Source: JAXGPP01 sp964436865 (lineage in GTDB: Bacteria; Planctomycetota; Planctomycetia; Pirellulales; Thermoguttaceae). From it: a stretch of 18,596 nt of DNA. A model generated the notes under the pieces. The model searched no databases, was not told the origin of the DNA, and saw nothing but the letters and a program-made list of their open reading frames with translations. The position numbers and the translations under genes were made by a program. Position 1 is the stretch's first letter. Each line of letters opens with the position of its first letter. Of the stretch, positions 5,996 through 17,580 are shown one piece after another. The DNA lies in assembly GCA_964436865.1 (NCBI GenBank), contig CAYTFK010000121.1, positions 1 through 18,596 on the forward strand, in the 5' to 3' direction.

Positions 5996-6994
5996 ATGCT
6001 CGGCATGGAATTGACCACGGCGTATTTGTTGATTGTCGCGATTGCCACACTGCTGGTGGCGTCGCTGGTCTGGGCGCGGCAGCGGGGCGGAAAGCCTCTG
6101 GCCGGTTGGGCGGCGGCCAGCCTTCTTGGCATCCTGCTGGGAAGCATCGGTTCGTTTGCCGTGATGCGGCAAAGCGGCTACACGATTGAGCGGGCCCCGG
6201 TTGAAACCTACAACATGCCGGTGGTCGGCATGGCCGATGGAGGAGGCGCGGCAGGCCCGAGTGGTCCGGAGATGATGGGGGGCGGACCGGGCGGCGGGAT
6301 GATGGGCGGCGGCATGGGCGGCGGCATGGGCGGCCCGAGGGCGCCGCAGCCGAAACGCGAACTCACGATGCTCGTGCGCAAGCTCGATCTGCTTACCGGC
6401 GACATCGGCATCACGCTCACCGCCGATCAACAGCAGGCCCTGGGCGAAGCGTTGGCCGGCATCGAAGAGGCGGAGGCGATGAGCGACGACGACGCGAAGG
6501 CGAAGCAGGAGCTGATCCTGGCCGTATTGGACGACGAGCAAGAGGGTCGGCTGAACGCGATCGGTTTGCCGCGGCCGACGGGCGGAATGGGTGGTGGCGG
6601 AATGGGCGGCCCCGGCGGCGGAATGGGCGGGATGGGTGGCGGTGGTCAGGCACCCGAAAACCCCTTCCAGCAGGAGACGGAAGGGAACGCCCTCACCAGC
6701 CTCCGCCAGAAGCTCGGCGCCGAAACGCCCGCTGCTGAAGCGCCGGCCGAAACCGCAGCCGAAATGCCGGCCGAAGCCCCTGCGGAAACGCCAGCCGAGG
6801 CTCCCGCCGCAGCACCGGCCGAGACTCCCACGGAGACACCTGCCGCCGAAACTCCGGCGGAGAGTCCTGCAGACGCTCCTGCCGAGATGCCGGCTGAAGC
6901 CCCGCAAGAGACGCCAGCCGACGCTCCGGCCGACACCTCATCTGAGGCGCCCGCCGAAGCTCCAGCGGAGACGTCGGCCGAACCGCCCGCGTGA
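5996..6994 (+). CDS. Gly/Met-rich envelope protein with LTxxQ-like helical segment and Ala/Glu/Pro repeat tail
   Basis: A 332-residue protein of mosaic build. Two membrane helices (about 7-27 and 38-57) are joined by a basic loop (RQRGGK), which by the positive-inside rule would be cytoplasmic and place the rest outside. A Gly/Met-rich stretch follows (93-113), then a helical segment (120-192) with LTADQQQAL (141-149) and LDDEQEGRLNAI (178-189), a pattern like the LTxxQ repeats of the CpxP/Spy/ZraP periplasmic chaperones. A second Gly/Met stretch follows (196-217), and the C-terminus (242-332) is built of AEAP/AETP units. The start has a GAAAGG-like binding site; Met4 is an alternative. It follows a sigma-54 activator and its own -24/-12-like promoter. 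The chaperone or metal-binding role is inference. Confidence 0.8.
   Translation: MLGMELTTAYLLIVAIATLLVASLVWARQRGGKPLAGWAAASLLGILLGSIGSFAVMRQSGYTIERAPVETYNMPVVGMADGGGAAGPSGPEMMGGGPGGGMMGGGMGGGMGGPRAPQPKRELTMLVRKLDLLTGDIGITLTADQQQALGEALAGIEEAEAMSDDDAKAKQELILAVLDDEQEGRLNAIGLPRPTGGMGGGGMGGPGGGMGGMGGGGQAPENPFQQETEGNALTSLRQKLGAETPAAEAPAETAAEMPAEAPAETPAEAPAAAPAETPTETPAAETPAESPADAPAEMPAEAPQETPADAPADTSSEAPAEAPAETSAEPPA
6272..6334 (+). repeat. First Gly/Met-rich repeat tract
   Basis: In-frame GGCATGGGCGGC-type repeats coding for MGGG units (residues 93-113 of the envelope protein). A second tract with the same composition is at 6581-6646 (residues 196-217). They flank the helical LTxxQ-like segment symmetrically, suggesting flexible linkers or Met-based metal ligands. 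Confidence 0.75.
6719..6991 (+). repeat. Degenerate repeat coding for AEAP/AETP units
   Basis: About 90 codons of Ala, Glu, Pro and Thr with a four-residue period (AEAPAETP and variants such as AEMP, ADAP, AESP). The DNA is degenerate at third positions, so the amino-acid period has been kept while the codons have diverged. Such tails are often extended linkers that cross the periplasm or peptidoglycan. It also keeps the opposite strand open by its codon period. Confidence 0.8.
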
Positions 6995-7027
6995 CAAACA
7001 GTGGCATGGCTGCGCCGCCCGCCCCGT

Positions 7028-8581
7028 CTACCCCAGGCAATCCCACTCGATGCCGACGCGGCGGAGGGCGTAGCCGGTCTCGCGGAGATAATCGCCGTAG
7101 ACGAGCATCCAGTGGAAGCCGGGCATCCGCCGGGCAAGCTCGAGGCTGTCGGCGCGGAAGCGGACATCGATCTGTGAACGGCAGATCGGCAGCATGGGCG
7201 CCGATTCGATCTCGCCCGACAGCCCCAGCCAGCGCTCGGAGGCGAAGTCGGGGGCGATCATGGTAACCTGCTGCCCGACGCGCATCTCCACCTTGGGAGC
7301 GGCCCCGTAGTCGGACTCGAAATGGGTCAGGATGCGGACCGGTTCGGCCGTCGTGCCGTCGAGCACTCGCGGCGCGGTGCAGTGGGCGAGCGTGATCAGC
7401 CCGTCGTGAGGATAGGTGGGATCGTTGAGGAACGTGGGCCGCCCGGAGATGTTGCCCATGAGGATGCCCGCGGGGACCACGACGAAGTCAGACTCGCAGA
7501 AGGCCATGTAGCCGGCGTCGTTGAGCGTGCTGAGCGCCAGGCAGGCCGTGGTGCCCGACATCGGCATGATGGTGGTCATGCACTGGCGGATAGTGATTGC
7601 CCGGCAGTCGGCCTGCACCATGAGATCGCGGAAGATGCCTTCCAGCAGGAAGGCGCTGTCAACGAACTCGCGCGCGGTCTCCAGCGTCGTGCCGGCGGAG
7701 GCGAGGTACTCGTCGGCGCGGCGGCGGGCGTGCTCCACTGCTGCGGCATCGCCCCGTGCCGCCTGGATGATCTTCTCCAGCTCCGGGTAGGGGACCGTCT
7801 GGATGTCGAGCTTCCAGCGCTCGGCCACCTGGGCCATCGTCTTCTTGAGCGGCCAGCCCCACGAGGCCGGCCCGCCAATGGCCAGGATGCGGCTGCCCAC
7901 GGTGGCCCGCAATCCGGCCAGTGCCCGCAACCGCCAGAGCACTTCGTCGAGCGAGTCGACCACGGTGTCTTCGCAACGGACGGTCTGCTCGGCTTGCACG
8001 TCGGTGTGCTGCCGCAGGTAGCGGGCCGATGCGCCTTCGTACCAGTAGTAGAGCGGGCCCGACTGGTGGCGGACGAAGAAGACCACGTCCTTGCCGAGCC
8101 GATCGACCGTATTGACTTCACCCATGAAATCGCCGGCGCCGTCGCCCGCCGAATAGAAGATAATGGCATCCGCCTCACCGAGGTCGGGCAGCGATTTGAT
8201 GGCTTCCGCGCCGCGAACCTTGGCCACCGGCAGGAATCGCAGGGGAAAGTCGGCCTTGGCTTGCAGTGCATTGAGTTCGCCCTCGATGCGGGCGAGTTCC
8301 TCTCGGGCATCATCCTCCGTCTCCAGTCCGCCCCAGTTCCGCCAGCTTGTCTGCGGGGCGCGCTGTGGCAGGGGATAGGTGAAGATCGGCTTGACGACGA
8401 GAGTCCGCCGTGGCGGCGCAGACGCCGCGGTTTCTCCTGCCGACGCTCCACGCCAGACCAGTCCGGCCAACGACAGGCCGCCCAGCGCCGCCCAGGCGGC
8501 AGACGAATCGAACAAGCCGTCGCGGTCCGGTGCGCAGCATCCCGAATGGCGGCAGAGATTCAAGTCTTCGCGCTCGGTCAT
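7028..8581 (-). CDS. Sugar isomerase-like protein (L-fucose/L-arabinose isomerase fold), possibly membrane-anchored
   Basis: A 517-residue protein. The C-terminal half resembles the L-fucose/L-arabinose isomerase C-terminal region: CESDFVVVPAGIL (362-374) carries acidic residues where metal ligands lie in that superfamily, followed by LAHCTAPRVLDG (399-409), ILTHFESDYGAAPKVEMRVG (417-436) and GFHWMLVYGDYLRE (488-501). The N-terminal half (60-250) looks like an alternating alpha/beta region. Residues 28-43 (SAAWAALGGLSLAGLV) are hydrophobic and preceded by a Cys-rich start, suggesting an anchor or export signal, which cytosolic isomerases lack. ATG 8581 has GGAGGAG at 7 nt; the longer frame to 8707 is unlikely. 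It is third in the run after the DUF1501 gene (106-base gap). Isomerase activity is not established, since similarity is partial. Confidence 0.72.
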   Translation of the reverse strand: MTEREDLNLCRHSGCCAPDRDGLFDSSAAWAALGGLSLAGLVWRGASAGETAASAPPRRTLVVKPIFTYPLPQRAPQTSWRNWGGLETEDDAREELARIEGELNALQAKADFPLRFLPVAKVRGAEAIKSLPDLGEADAIIFYSAGDGAGDFMGEVNTVDRLGKDVVFFVRHQSGPLYYWYEGASARYLRQHTDVQAEQTVRCEDTVVDSLDEVLWRLRALAGLRATVGSRILAIGGPASWGWPLKKTMAQVAERWKLDIQTVPYPELEKIIQAARGDAAAVEHARRRADEYLASAGTTLETAREFVDSAFLLEGIFRDLMVQADCRAITIRQCMTTIMPMSGTTACLALSTLNDAGYMAFCESDFVVVPAGILMGNISGRPTFLNDPTYPHDGLITLAHCTAPRVLDGTTAEPVRILTHFESDYGAAPKVEMRVGQQVTMIAPDFASERWLGLSGEIESAPMLPICRSQIDVRFRADSLELARRMPGFHWMLVYGDYLRETGYALRRVGIEWDCLG

Positions 8582-8687
8582 GACGGGGCTCCTCCAAGAG
8601 GCGATCGATGGCGTGCGGATGCCCGCCATGTTAACCGAGCCCGGCACAAGCTGCCACCATAGGCGCGCGGCGCGAACGGCCCCGCCG

Positions 8688-10157
<1,470 letters not shown>

Positions 10158-10195
10158 GTTCGCGCCAGGTTTGGGGTGCCCAGAATGGTGCAATA

Positions 10196-10223
10196 CTCCG
10201 CGTTGAATAATGGCGGCGCGGAG
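10196..10223 (-). repeat. Intercistronic inverted repeat between the DUF1553 and DUF1501 genes
   Basis: CTCCGCG (10196-10202) and CGCGGAG (10217-10223) are a perfect 7-bp inverted repeat with 14 bases between. In the transcript it begins 12 nt after the upstream stop codon and ends 38 nt before the downstream ATG. There is no T-tract. It could be an mRNA-stabilising or processing hairpin that sets the ratio of the two proteins. Confidence 0.5.
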
Positions 10224-10235
10224 CGTCGTACCACA

Positions 10236-13244
<3,009 letters not shown>

Positions 13245-13302
13245 GCGGCGGCGACTCCTCGGGGGTAGCGACACGGCGGGCACCGAGCGGGGAGGCAGGC
13301 AA

Positions 13303-13315
13303 ACAGCGAAGCTGT
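13303..13315 (-). promoter_or_regulatory. Leader hairpin and possible -10 upstream of the PSCyt1/DUF1553 gene
   Basis: Read on the minus strand, ACAGC-TTC-GCTGT is a perfect 5-bp stem with a 3-nt loop. About 10 nt before it the minus strand reads TATCATAAT (around 13324-13332), the only AT-rich patch in the 148-base gap and a candidate -10 region. No clear -35 is seen. Confidence 0.3.
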
Positions 13316-13392
13316 CTACCGATTATGATACGGCGAACCGGCCAACCCGACAAATCGCCCGGCGCAGCATGAAGCCGCTGCCCGGCCGAGGC

Positions 13393-13902
13393 CTACGTAC
13401 TCAGCACGGAGTATTCAGTATTTGCCGCGGCGGCCGCGCGGCCGCAGGCGTGGAGTCGTTCCGCCGCGGGACGAAGCGCGTCGGCCAGCCAGCAGGACCG
13501 CAGCCGATCGACGACGGACAGGAATTGCTCCGGATCGACGGGCTTGATGAGATAGCCCTCGACCCGAAGTTCTTTGCCGCGGAGCACATCTTCGGCGGTG
13601 TCGGAGGCGGTGACGACGACGAGCCTCAGATCAGCCAGATGGCGATCGGCCCGGATCTCGGCGAGCAACTGCCAGCCTCCTTTTCCCGGCAGATTCAAGT
13701 CCAACAGCACGAGATCGGGACGCGGGGCCTGGGCGAAGAGTCCCTCGCGGCGGAGGAAGGCCAGGGCCTCGGCGCCGTCGCGGGCCAGCGTAACCCGGCT
13801 CCGAAACCGGCTGCATCGCAAGATTTCCAGCAGCACGCCGGCCTGGGGCAGATTGTCCTCGACCAAGAGGATCTCCATCGGGCGTCCGATTGTCTGACCC
13901 AT
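13393..13902 (-). CDS. Single-domain response regulator, Rcp1-like
   Basis: A 169-residue CheY-like receiver without an output domain. Key residues are Glu15-Asp16 (LLVEDN), phospho-acceptor Asp68 (DLVLLDLNLPGKGG), Thr98 and Lys120 (YLIKPVDPEQF). The longer FLRREGLFAQAPRPDLVLLD loop is typical of Rcp1-type regulators that serve phytochrome-like or hybrid kinases. ATG 13902 has AAGGAG at 8 nt, so the eight residues before MEILLVEDN are real. The receiver fold ends near residue 142; the remaining tail is Ala-rich and ends NTEYSVLST, derived from a palindrome and a short tandem repeat. It is divergent from the cysteine desulfurase-like gene, and no kinase lies directly beside it. Its partner could be the hybrid kinase at 15329. 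Confidence 0.9.
   Translation of the reverse strand: MGQTIGRPMEILLVEDNLPQAGVLLEILRCSRFRSRVTLARDGAEALAFLRREGLFAQAPRPDLVLLDLNLPGKGGWQLLAEIRADRHLADLRLVVVTASDTAEDVLRGKELRVEGYLIKPVDPEQFLSVVDRLRSCWLADALRPAAERLHACGRAAAAANTEYSVLST
13395..13445. repeat. 16-bp palindrome plus degenerate heptamer repeat inside the end of the regulator gene
   Basis: GCGGCCGCGCGGCCGC (13430-13445) is a perfect 16-bp palindrome, two abutting GCGGCCGC octamers. Next to it four 7-base units run at 13395-13422 (ACGTACT, CAGCACG, GAGTATT, CAGTATT on the plus strand). Together they encode the Ala-rich tail and the NTEYSVLST end of the response regulator. The arrangement suggests a small repeat that has extended the gene. Confidence 0.55.
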
Positions 13903-14108
13903 GGTGGTGACTCCTTTCGACGATTCCCGCTCGGTGCAGCATCATGCCCCTTCACGATAATGGTAGTTCGCCAACGGCCGGCGAGAATCAGTCCCGGGCG
14001 GTTTCGAAGGTAAGCGTTTTCCTGACAATTTCGCCCTGACTCGTCGCCGCCCGATATGCTGGGTATCATGGGAAAGATTAGCCGACCATAGACGCACTTC
14101 TTGGCAAG

Positions 14109-15293
14109 ATGATGAACCAGCGCAGCCGCATCTACCTGGACAACGCCGCGACGAGTTGGCCCAAACCCGAGGCCGTATACCGGGCCGTGGAACACTACCA
14201 GCGCGAACTGGGCGCATCGCCGGCTCGCGGCATCTACGCCGAGTCCGTGGAAGTCGACCAGGCGATGCATGCCGCGCGGGCCGCCACGGCGCAACTGATC
14301 GGAGCGGAGCAGCCGGAGCGGATCGTGTTCACGCTCAACGGCAGCGATTCGCTCAATCTGGCGATCCACGGGTTGCTTCGCGCCGGCGATCATGTGGTGA
14401 CGAGCGTCGTCGACCACAATTCAGTCCTGCGGCCGCTGCGCTGGCTGGAAGAACGGGGCCGGATCGGCGTCACCCGAGTCCACTGCGGCGCCGATGGCGT
14501 GGTTGACCCCGACTCCTTCGCGGCCGCCATGAAGACCAATACTCGATTGGTGGCGCTGGTCCACGCATCGAACGTCACCGGGGCGCTTCAGCCGGTTGAA
14601 GAAGTGGGGCGCATCGCCCGCCTTCACAACGCGCTGATGCTCGTCGACGCCGCGCAGTCGCTGGGGCACGTGCCGATCTCGGTCGGCCAGATGAACGTCG
14701 ATCTGCTGGCGGCGCCGGGTCACAAGGGCCTCATGGGGCCGCTGGGAACCGGTATTCTCTACATTGGGCCGGGCGTCGAGCGCGAGCTCGATAGTCTTCG
14801 CCAGGGAGGCACCGGCACGCACAGCGATGAAGACCGGCAGCCCGATTCGCTCCCCGACAAGTATGAGCCGGGCAACTTGAACGCGCTGGGCATCTTCGGC
14901 CTGGAGGCTGCCCTCCACTGGTTGGGCGAGCGCACCGTCGAGGCGATCCGCCGCCACGCCGAAGATCTCACCATGCGGATGATCGAGGGTTTCTCCAGCA
15001 TCCGCGGCGTTCGGGTATACGGCCCCTGCGACGCCGCGCGGCAGGTGGGCGTGGTGAGCATCACCATCCCCGGCTATTCACCGGCCGAGGTCGCCACGAT
15101 CCTCGAAGGGCACTATCGGGTCCAGGTCCGCGCCGGGATCCACTGCGCGCCGTTGATGCACGAGTCGCTCGGTACGCTGGTGCGCGGCGGGACTGTCCGC
15201 TTCAGTCTTGGCCCGTTCACCACCGCCGAAGAAGTCGACACGGCGGTCCGCGCGGTGGAAGAGATCACTACGGCGCACGTCGAACTGGTGTAG
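14109..15293 (+). CDS. Cysteine desulfurase-like class-V aminotransferase
   Basis: A 394-residue PLP enzyme of the SufS/CsdA-like branch, closest to the family often called cysteine desulfurase family protein (TIGR01977 type). It begins IYLDNAATSWPKPEAV; other signatures are DHNSVLRPL (102-110), ASNVTGALQPVEEVG (153-167), VDAAQSLG (179-186) with the cofactor-pairing Asp180, the Schiff-base Lys206 in GHKGLMGPLGTG, and GGTGTHSD (233-240). Cys346 in RAGIHCAPLMHESLG is the likely catalytic persulfide cysteine. It would release sulfur from cysteine for clusters, thio-cofactors or selenium use. No SufBCD, IscU or SelD gene is in the window, so its acceptor is unknown. The start may be Met1 or Met2; the binding site is weak. 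It ends in a hairpin shared with the convergent kinase. Confidence 0.9.
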   Translation: MMNQRSRIYLDNAATSWPKPEAVYRAVEHYQRELGASPARGIYAESVEVDQAMHAARAATAQLIGAEQPERIVFTLNGSDSLNLAIHGLLRAGDHVVTSVVDHNSVLRPLRWLEERGRIGVTRVHCGADGVVDPDSFAAAMKTNTRLVALVHASNVTGALQPVEEVGRIARLHNALMLVDAAQSLGHVPISVGQMNVDLLAAPGHKGLMGPLGTGILYIGPGVERELDSLRQGGTGTHSDEDRQPDSLPDKYEPGNLNALGIFGLEAALHWLGERTVEAIRRHAEDLTMRMIEGFSSIRGVRVYGPCDAARQVGVVSITIPGYSPAEVATILEGHYRVQVRAGIHCAPLMHESLGTLVRGGTVRFSLGPFTTAEEVDTAVRAVEEITTAHVELV

Positions 15294-15328
15294 CTGGCGG
15301 GCGCGCCGCAGCGCGGCTCCCGGCCAGC
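15293..15328. terminator. Bidirectional hairpin between convergent genes
   Basis: GCTGGC (15293-15298) pairs with GCCAGC (15323-15328), then GGG (15299-15301) with CCC (15319-15321), then GCCGC (15305-15309) with GCGGC (15313-15317) around the loop AGC. It fills the whole gap between the two convergent stop codons. T-tracts are absent on both sides, so it may act with Rho or block antisense transcription rather than be a classical terminator. Confidence 0.55.
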
Positions 15329-17575
15329 CTACGAGTCGGCGAAATCGCTGGTTCTACCGCGGCGCGTCGCAGCCGCAAGCCGGATCTCGTCGAGAAGCTG
15401 CTCGACCGGCCCGCCCTTGGTGACGTAGGAGACCGCGCCGGCCGCGCGGATCGACCGCGCCATCTCTTCGGTCTCGTGCATCGACATCCCGATCACCTTG
15501 ATGTCGGGCAACTCGCGCTGCAGGATGCGGGTGGCCTCGATGCCGTTCATCACCGGCATGGTGATGTCCATTACGACTACATCCGGCAGGTGCTTGCGGG
15601 CCAGCTCCACCGCCGCGGCGCCATCGGCGGCCTCAGCGACGATCTCCAGGCCCGGTTGGCCGTGGAGCAAGCTCACCAGTCCCTCGCGGAGAATTCGATG
15701 GTCGTCGACCAGCAGCACGCGGATCGCGCGCCCGTCGGCTTTTGTCTCTGGCAGCGCCGTCTCGCGCAGCTCTACCGTCGGGGACGGAGGCGACGCGGCG
15801 CGCCGCATTTCGCCGGCCGCCGGCGCCACGATCTCGATCCGCGTTCCGTGTCCCGGCCGACTGTCGATTATTGTCCGCCCGCCCAAGAGCAGGCAGCGCT
15901 GGCGGAGACTGAACAGGCCGAAGCTCTCGGACCGTTCCGATTGGAGCACTGTCGGATCGAAGCCGCGGCCCCGATCCTCGACGACCACGTGGATCGTCTC
16001 CTGCTCGCGGCGTGCGCCGATCCGAGCCGCATTCGTATGACCGTGTTTGACGACGTTGAACAGGCACTCGCTGATGGCCCGGAAGAGAAAGATCCGCCAG
16101 TCGTCCCCCGCCGGTTCGGCGCACGGATCGATCTCCAGCGAGACCTCAAGGCCGTGCTTCTCGTGCATTCGCCGAGCCAGCCACGCCAGCGCGGTCTCGA
16201 AGCGTTCCTCGAACAGGATCGGCGGGCTCAACTCCACGGTGAGCGTACGCGACTGTCCGATCGCCTGGCCAATGAGGTTGCGGGCCTCCTGGACATGCGT
16301 TTGGAAGTTGTCCGGCGTGACCGCGGCCAGCCGCAGCTTGGCGGCGACGAGAAGCTGCTGGAGGTCGTCGTGGAGCACCTGGGCCAATTGGCGCCGCTCG
16401 CGCTGCTCGGTGGTGGTTAGCTGTGAGGCGAGCAGCCGCAGCTCGAAGCTCCGCCGTTCGAGTTCGGCCGTCCGTTCGACCACGCGGGCCTCAAGTTCCT
16501 GGTTGAAGGTCTCCAGTTGCTGCTTGCCGACCTGGAGCTCATCGCGCAGCCGGATCGTCTCCCAGATGCGGGAACACTGCGCGGCCAGCCATTCGACGAG
16601 TATCGCTTCCTGCTCGCTCCAGGCCCGCGGCGCGCGGCTGTAGACCTCCAGTGTGCCGATGGGCGAGCCCCTCATGCTGAGCGGCGTCGCCAGCAGCGAG
16701 CGGAGACCCTCTCCTTCCGCTGGTTGAAGCGGTTCGAGATCCGGCCGCTCGGCCAGGTCCTCGATCATTGCGGTCTGGCCACGCTCCATGACCAGCGTCG
16801 CCACTCCGCCTTGGCAGGGGACACAATCGGCTCGCGGACCGCCGGGACCGAAGCCGCAATGGGCGTGGACTCGCAGCAGGTCTTCACTGCGAACCAACAC
16901 CGCGGCGGCCGCAGCGTGGGGGCCAAGGAGCTCGGGAATCGAAGCGCAGATCTGATCGAGTAGCTCCGCCTCGTGGGTCGCCGGCCCGGCGGAAGCCAGC
17001 AGCGACTGGAGTGTGCTTTCGCGGGCGGACAACTCTTCGTTGACCGCCTGCAACTCGTCCGACTGGAAGCGGAGTTCTTCCGCCTGCTTCTCCAGTCCCT
17101 CGCTCTGCGACTGGAGTTCTTCGTTCTGCCGGGAGATCTCCTCTTCGCGGGCCGCCAGTTCCTCGTTGCTGGCCTCCAGCTCTGCGTTGGCCGCCGCCAA
17201 CCGGTGGTTGCTCGCATCCAGCCGCCGGCCGATGAGCACCACCAGGTCGGCCACAAGCGCAGCCACGCCGATGTTGGCCAACTGCATTCCCAGGAATATC
17301 GCCCGCTCCCCCCCGTTGTCGAAGTAGCTTTCCGGGATGATCCACAGGAGCTTGAGCGCGGCGGTCAAGGCGAAGAAAGCCGCCAAGGTCCAGTGCAGAC
17401 CGCGGTAGCCGTGCCAAAGCACCAACAAGAGCGGCAGGGTGTAGCTCAGCGGGACGAAGCGCGTGGGATAGACCTCGAACCGCAGCCAGTACATGCCGGC
17501 CATCGCCAGCGCCGTCAGCGTCGCCGCGAGCATCCAGCGGCCCGACCGGTTGAGAGAGGCGTCTGCTTCGTGCAT
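15329..17575 (-). CDS. Membrane hybrid histidine kinase: coiled coil, GAF, HisKA_3, ATPase, receiver
   Basis: A 748-residue kinase. The N-terminus (15-118) has about four membrane helices. A long coiled coil follows (120-192, NEELAAREEEISRQNEELQ and similar), then a GAF domain (about 200-345) with cysteines 240, 251 and 254, a second helix (350-385) and a NarL-type HisKA_3 domain with phospho-acceptor His402 (QLAQVLHDDLQQLL). The ATPase part has the N-box NVVKHGHTNA (507-516), VEDRGRGFD (532-540) and GLFSLRQR (553-560). The receiver (617-735) has Asp670 in VVMDITMPVMNG and Lys720; its sequence is NarL-like but lacks the DNA-binding domain, so the output must pass to another protein or feed back on the kinase. 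ATG 17575 with AAGGA at 10 nt is chosen; only 5 bases separate it from the cheR-type gene. Confidence 0.92.
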   Translation of the reverse strand: MHEADASLNRSGRWMLAATLTALAMAGMYWLRFEVYPTRFVPLSYTLPLLLVLWHGYRGLHWTLAAFFALTAALKLLWIIPESYFDNGGERAIFLGMQLANIGVAALVADLVVLIGRRLDASNHRLAAANAELEASNEELAAREEEISRQNEELQSQSEGLEKQAEELRFQSDELQAVNEELSARESTLQSLLASAGPATHEAELLDQICASIPELLGPHAAAAAVLVRSEDLLRVHAHCGFGPGGPRADCVPCQGGVATLVMERGQTAMIEDLAERPDLEPLQPAEGEGLRSLLATPLSMRGSPIGTLEVYSRAPRAWSEQEAILVEWLAAQCSRIWETIRLRDELQVGKQQLETFNQELEARVVERTAELERRSFELRLLASQLTTTEQRERRQLAQVLHDDLQQLLVAAKLRLAAVTPDNFQTHVQEARNLIGQAIGQSRTLTVELSPPILFEERFETALAWLARRMHEKHGLEVSLEIDPCAEPAGDDWRIFLFRAISECLFNVVKHGHTNAARIGARREQETIHVVVEDRGRGFDPTVLQSERSESFGLFSLRQRCLLLGGRTIIDSRPGHGTRIEIVAPAAGEMRRAASPPSPTVELRETALPETKADGRAIRVLLVDDHRILREGLVSLLHGQPGLEIVAEAADGAAAVELARKHLPDVVVMDITMPVMNGIEATRILQRELPDIKVIGMSMHETEEMARSIRAAGAVSYVTKGGPVEQLLDEIRLAAATRRGRTSDFADS

Positions 17576-17580
17576 GCGGC

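Noticed and set aside
5711..6907. Minus-strand frame of 398 residues opposite the activator end and the Gly/Met-rich gene
   Set aside because: Kept open by the repeat period of the plus-strand gene; its own sequence is Arg/His/Gly low complexity.
7322..8662. Long plus-strand frame of 446 residues opposite the isomerase-like gene
   Set aside because: Arg/Gly/His-rich with no motif; it mirrors the codon pattern of the real minus-strand gene.
13427..13446. GC-rich palindrome as a transcription terminator for the response regulator
   Set aside because: It lies inside the coding region before the stop codon and is not followed by a T-tract on the minus strand.
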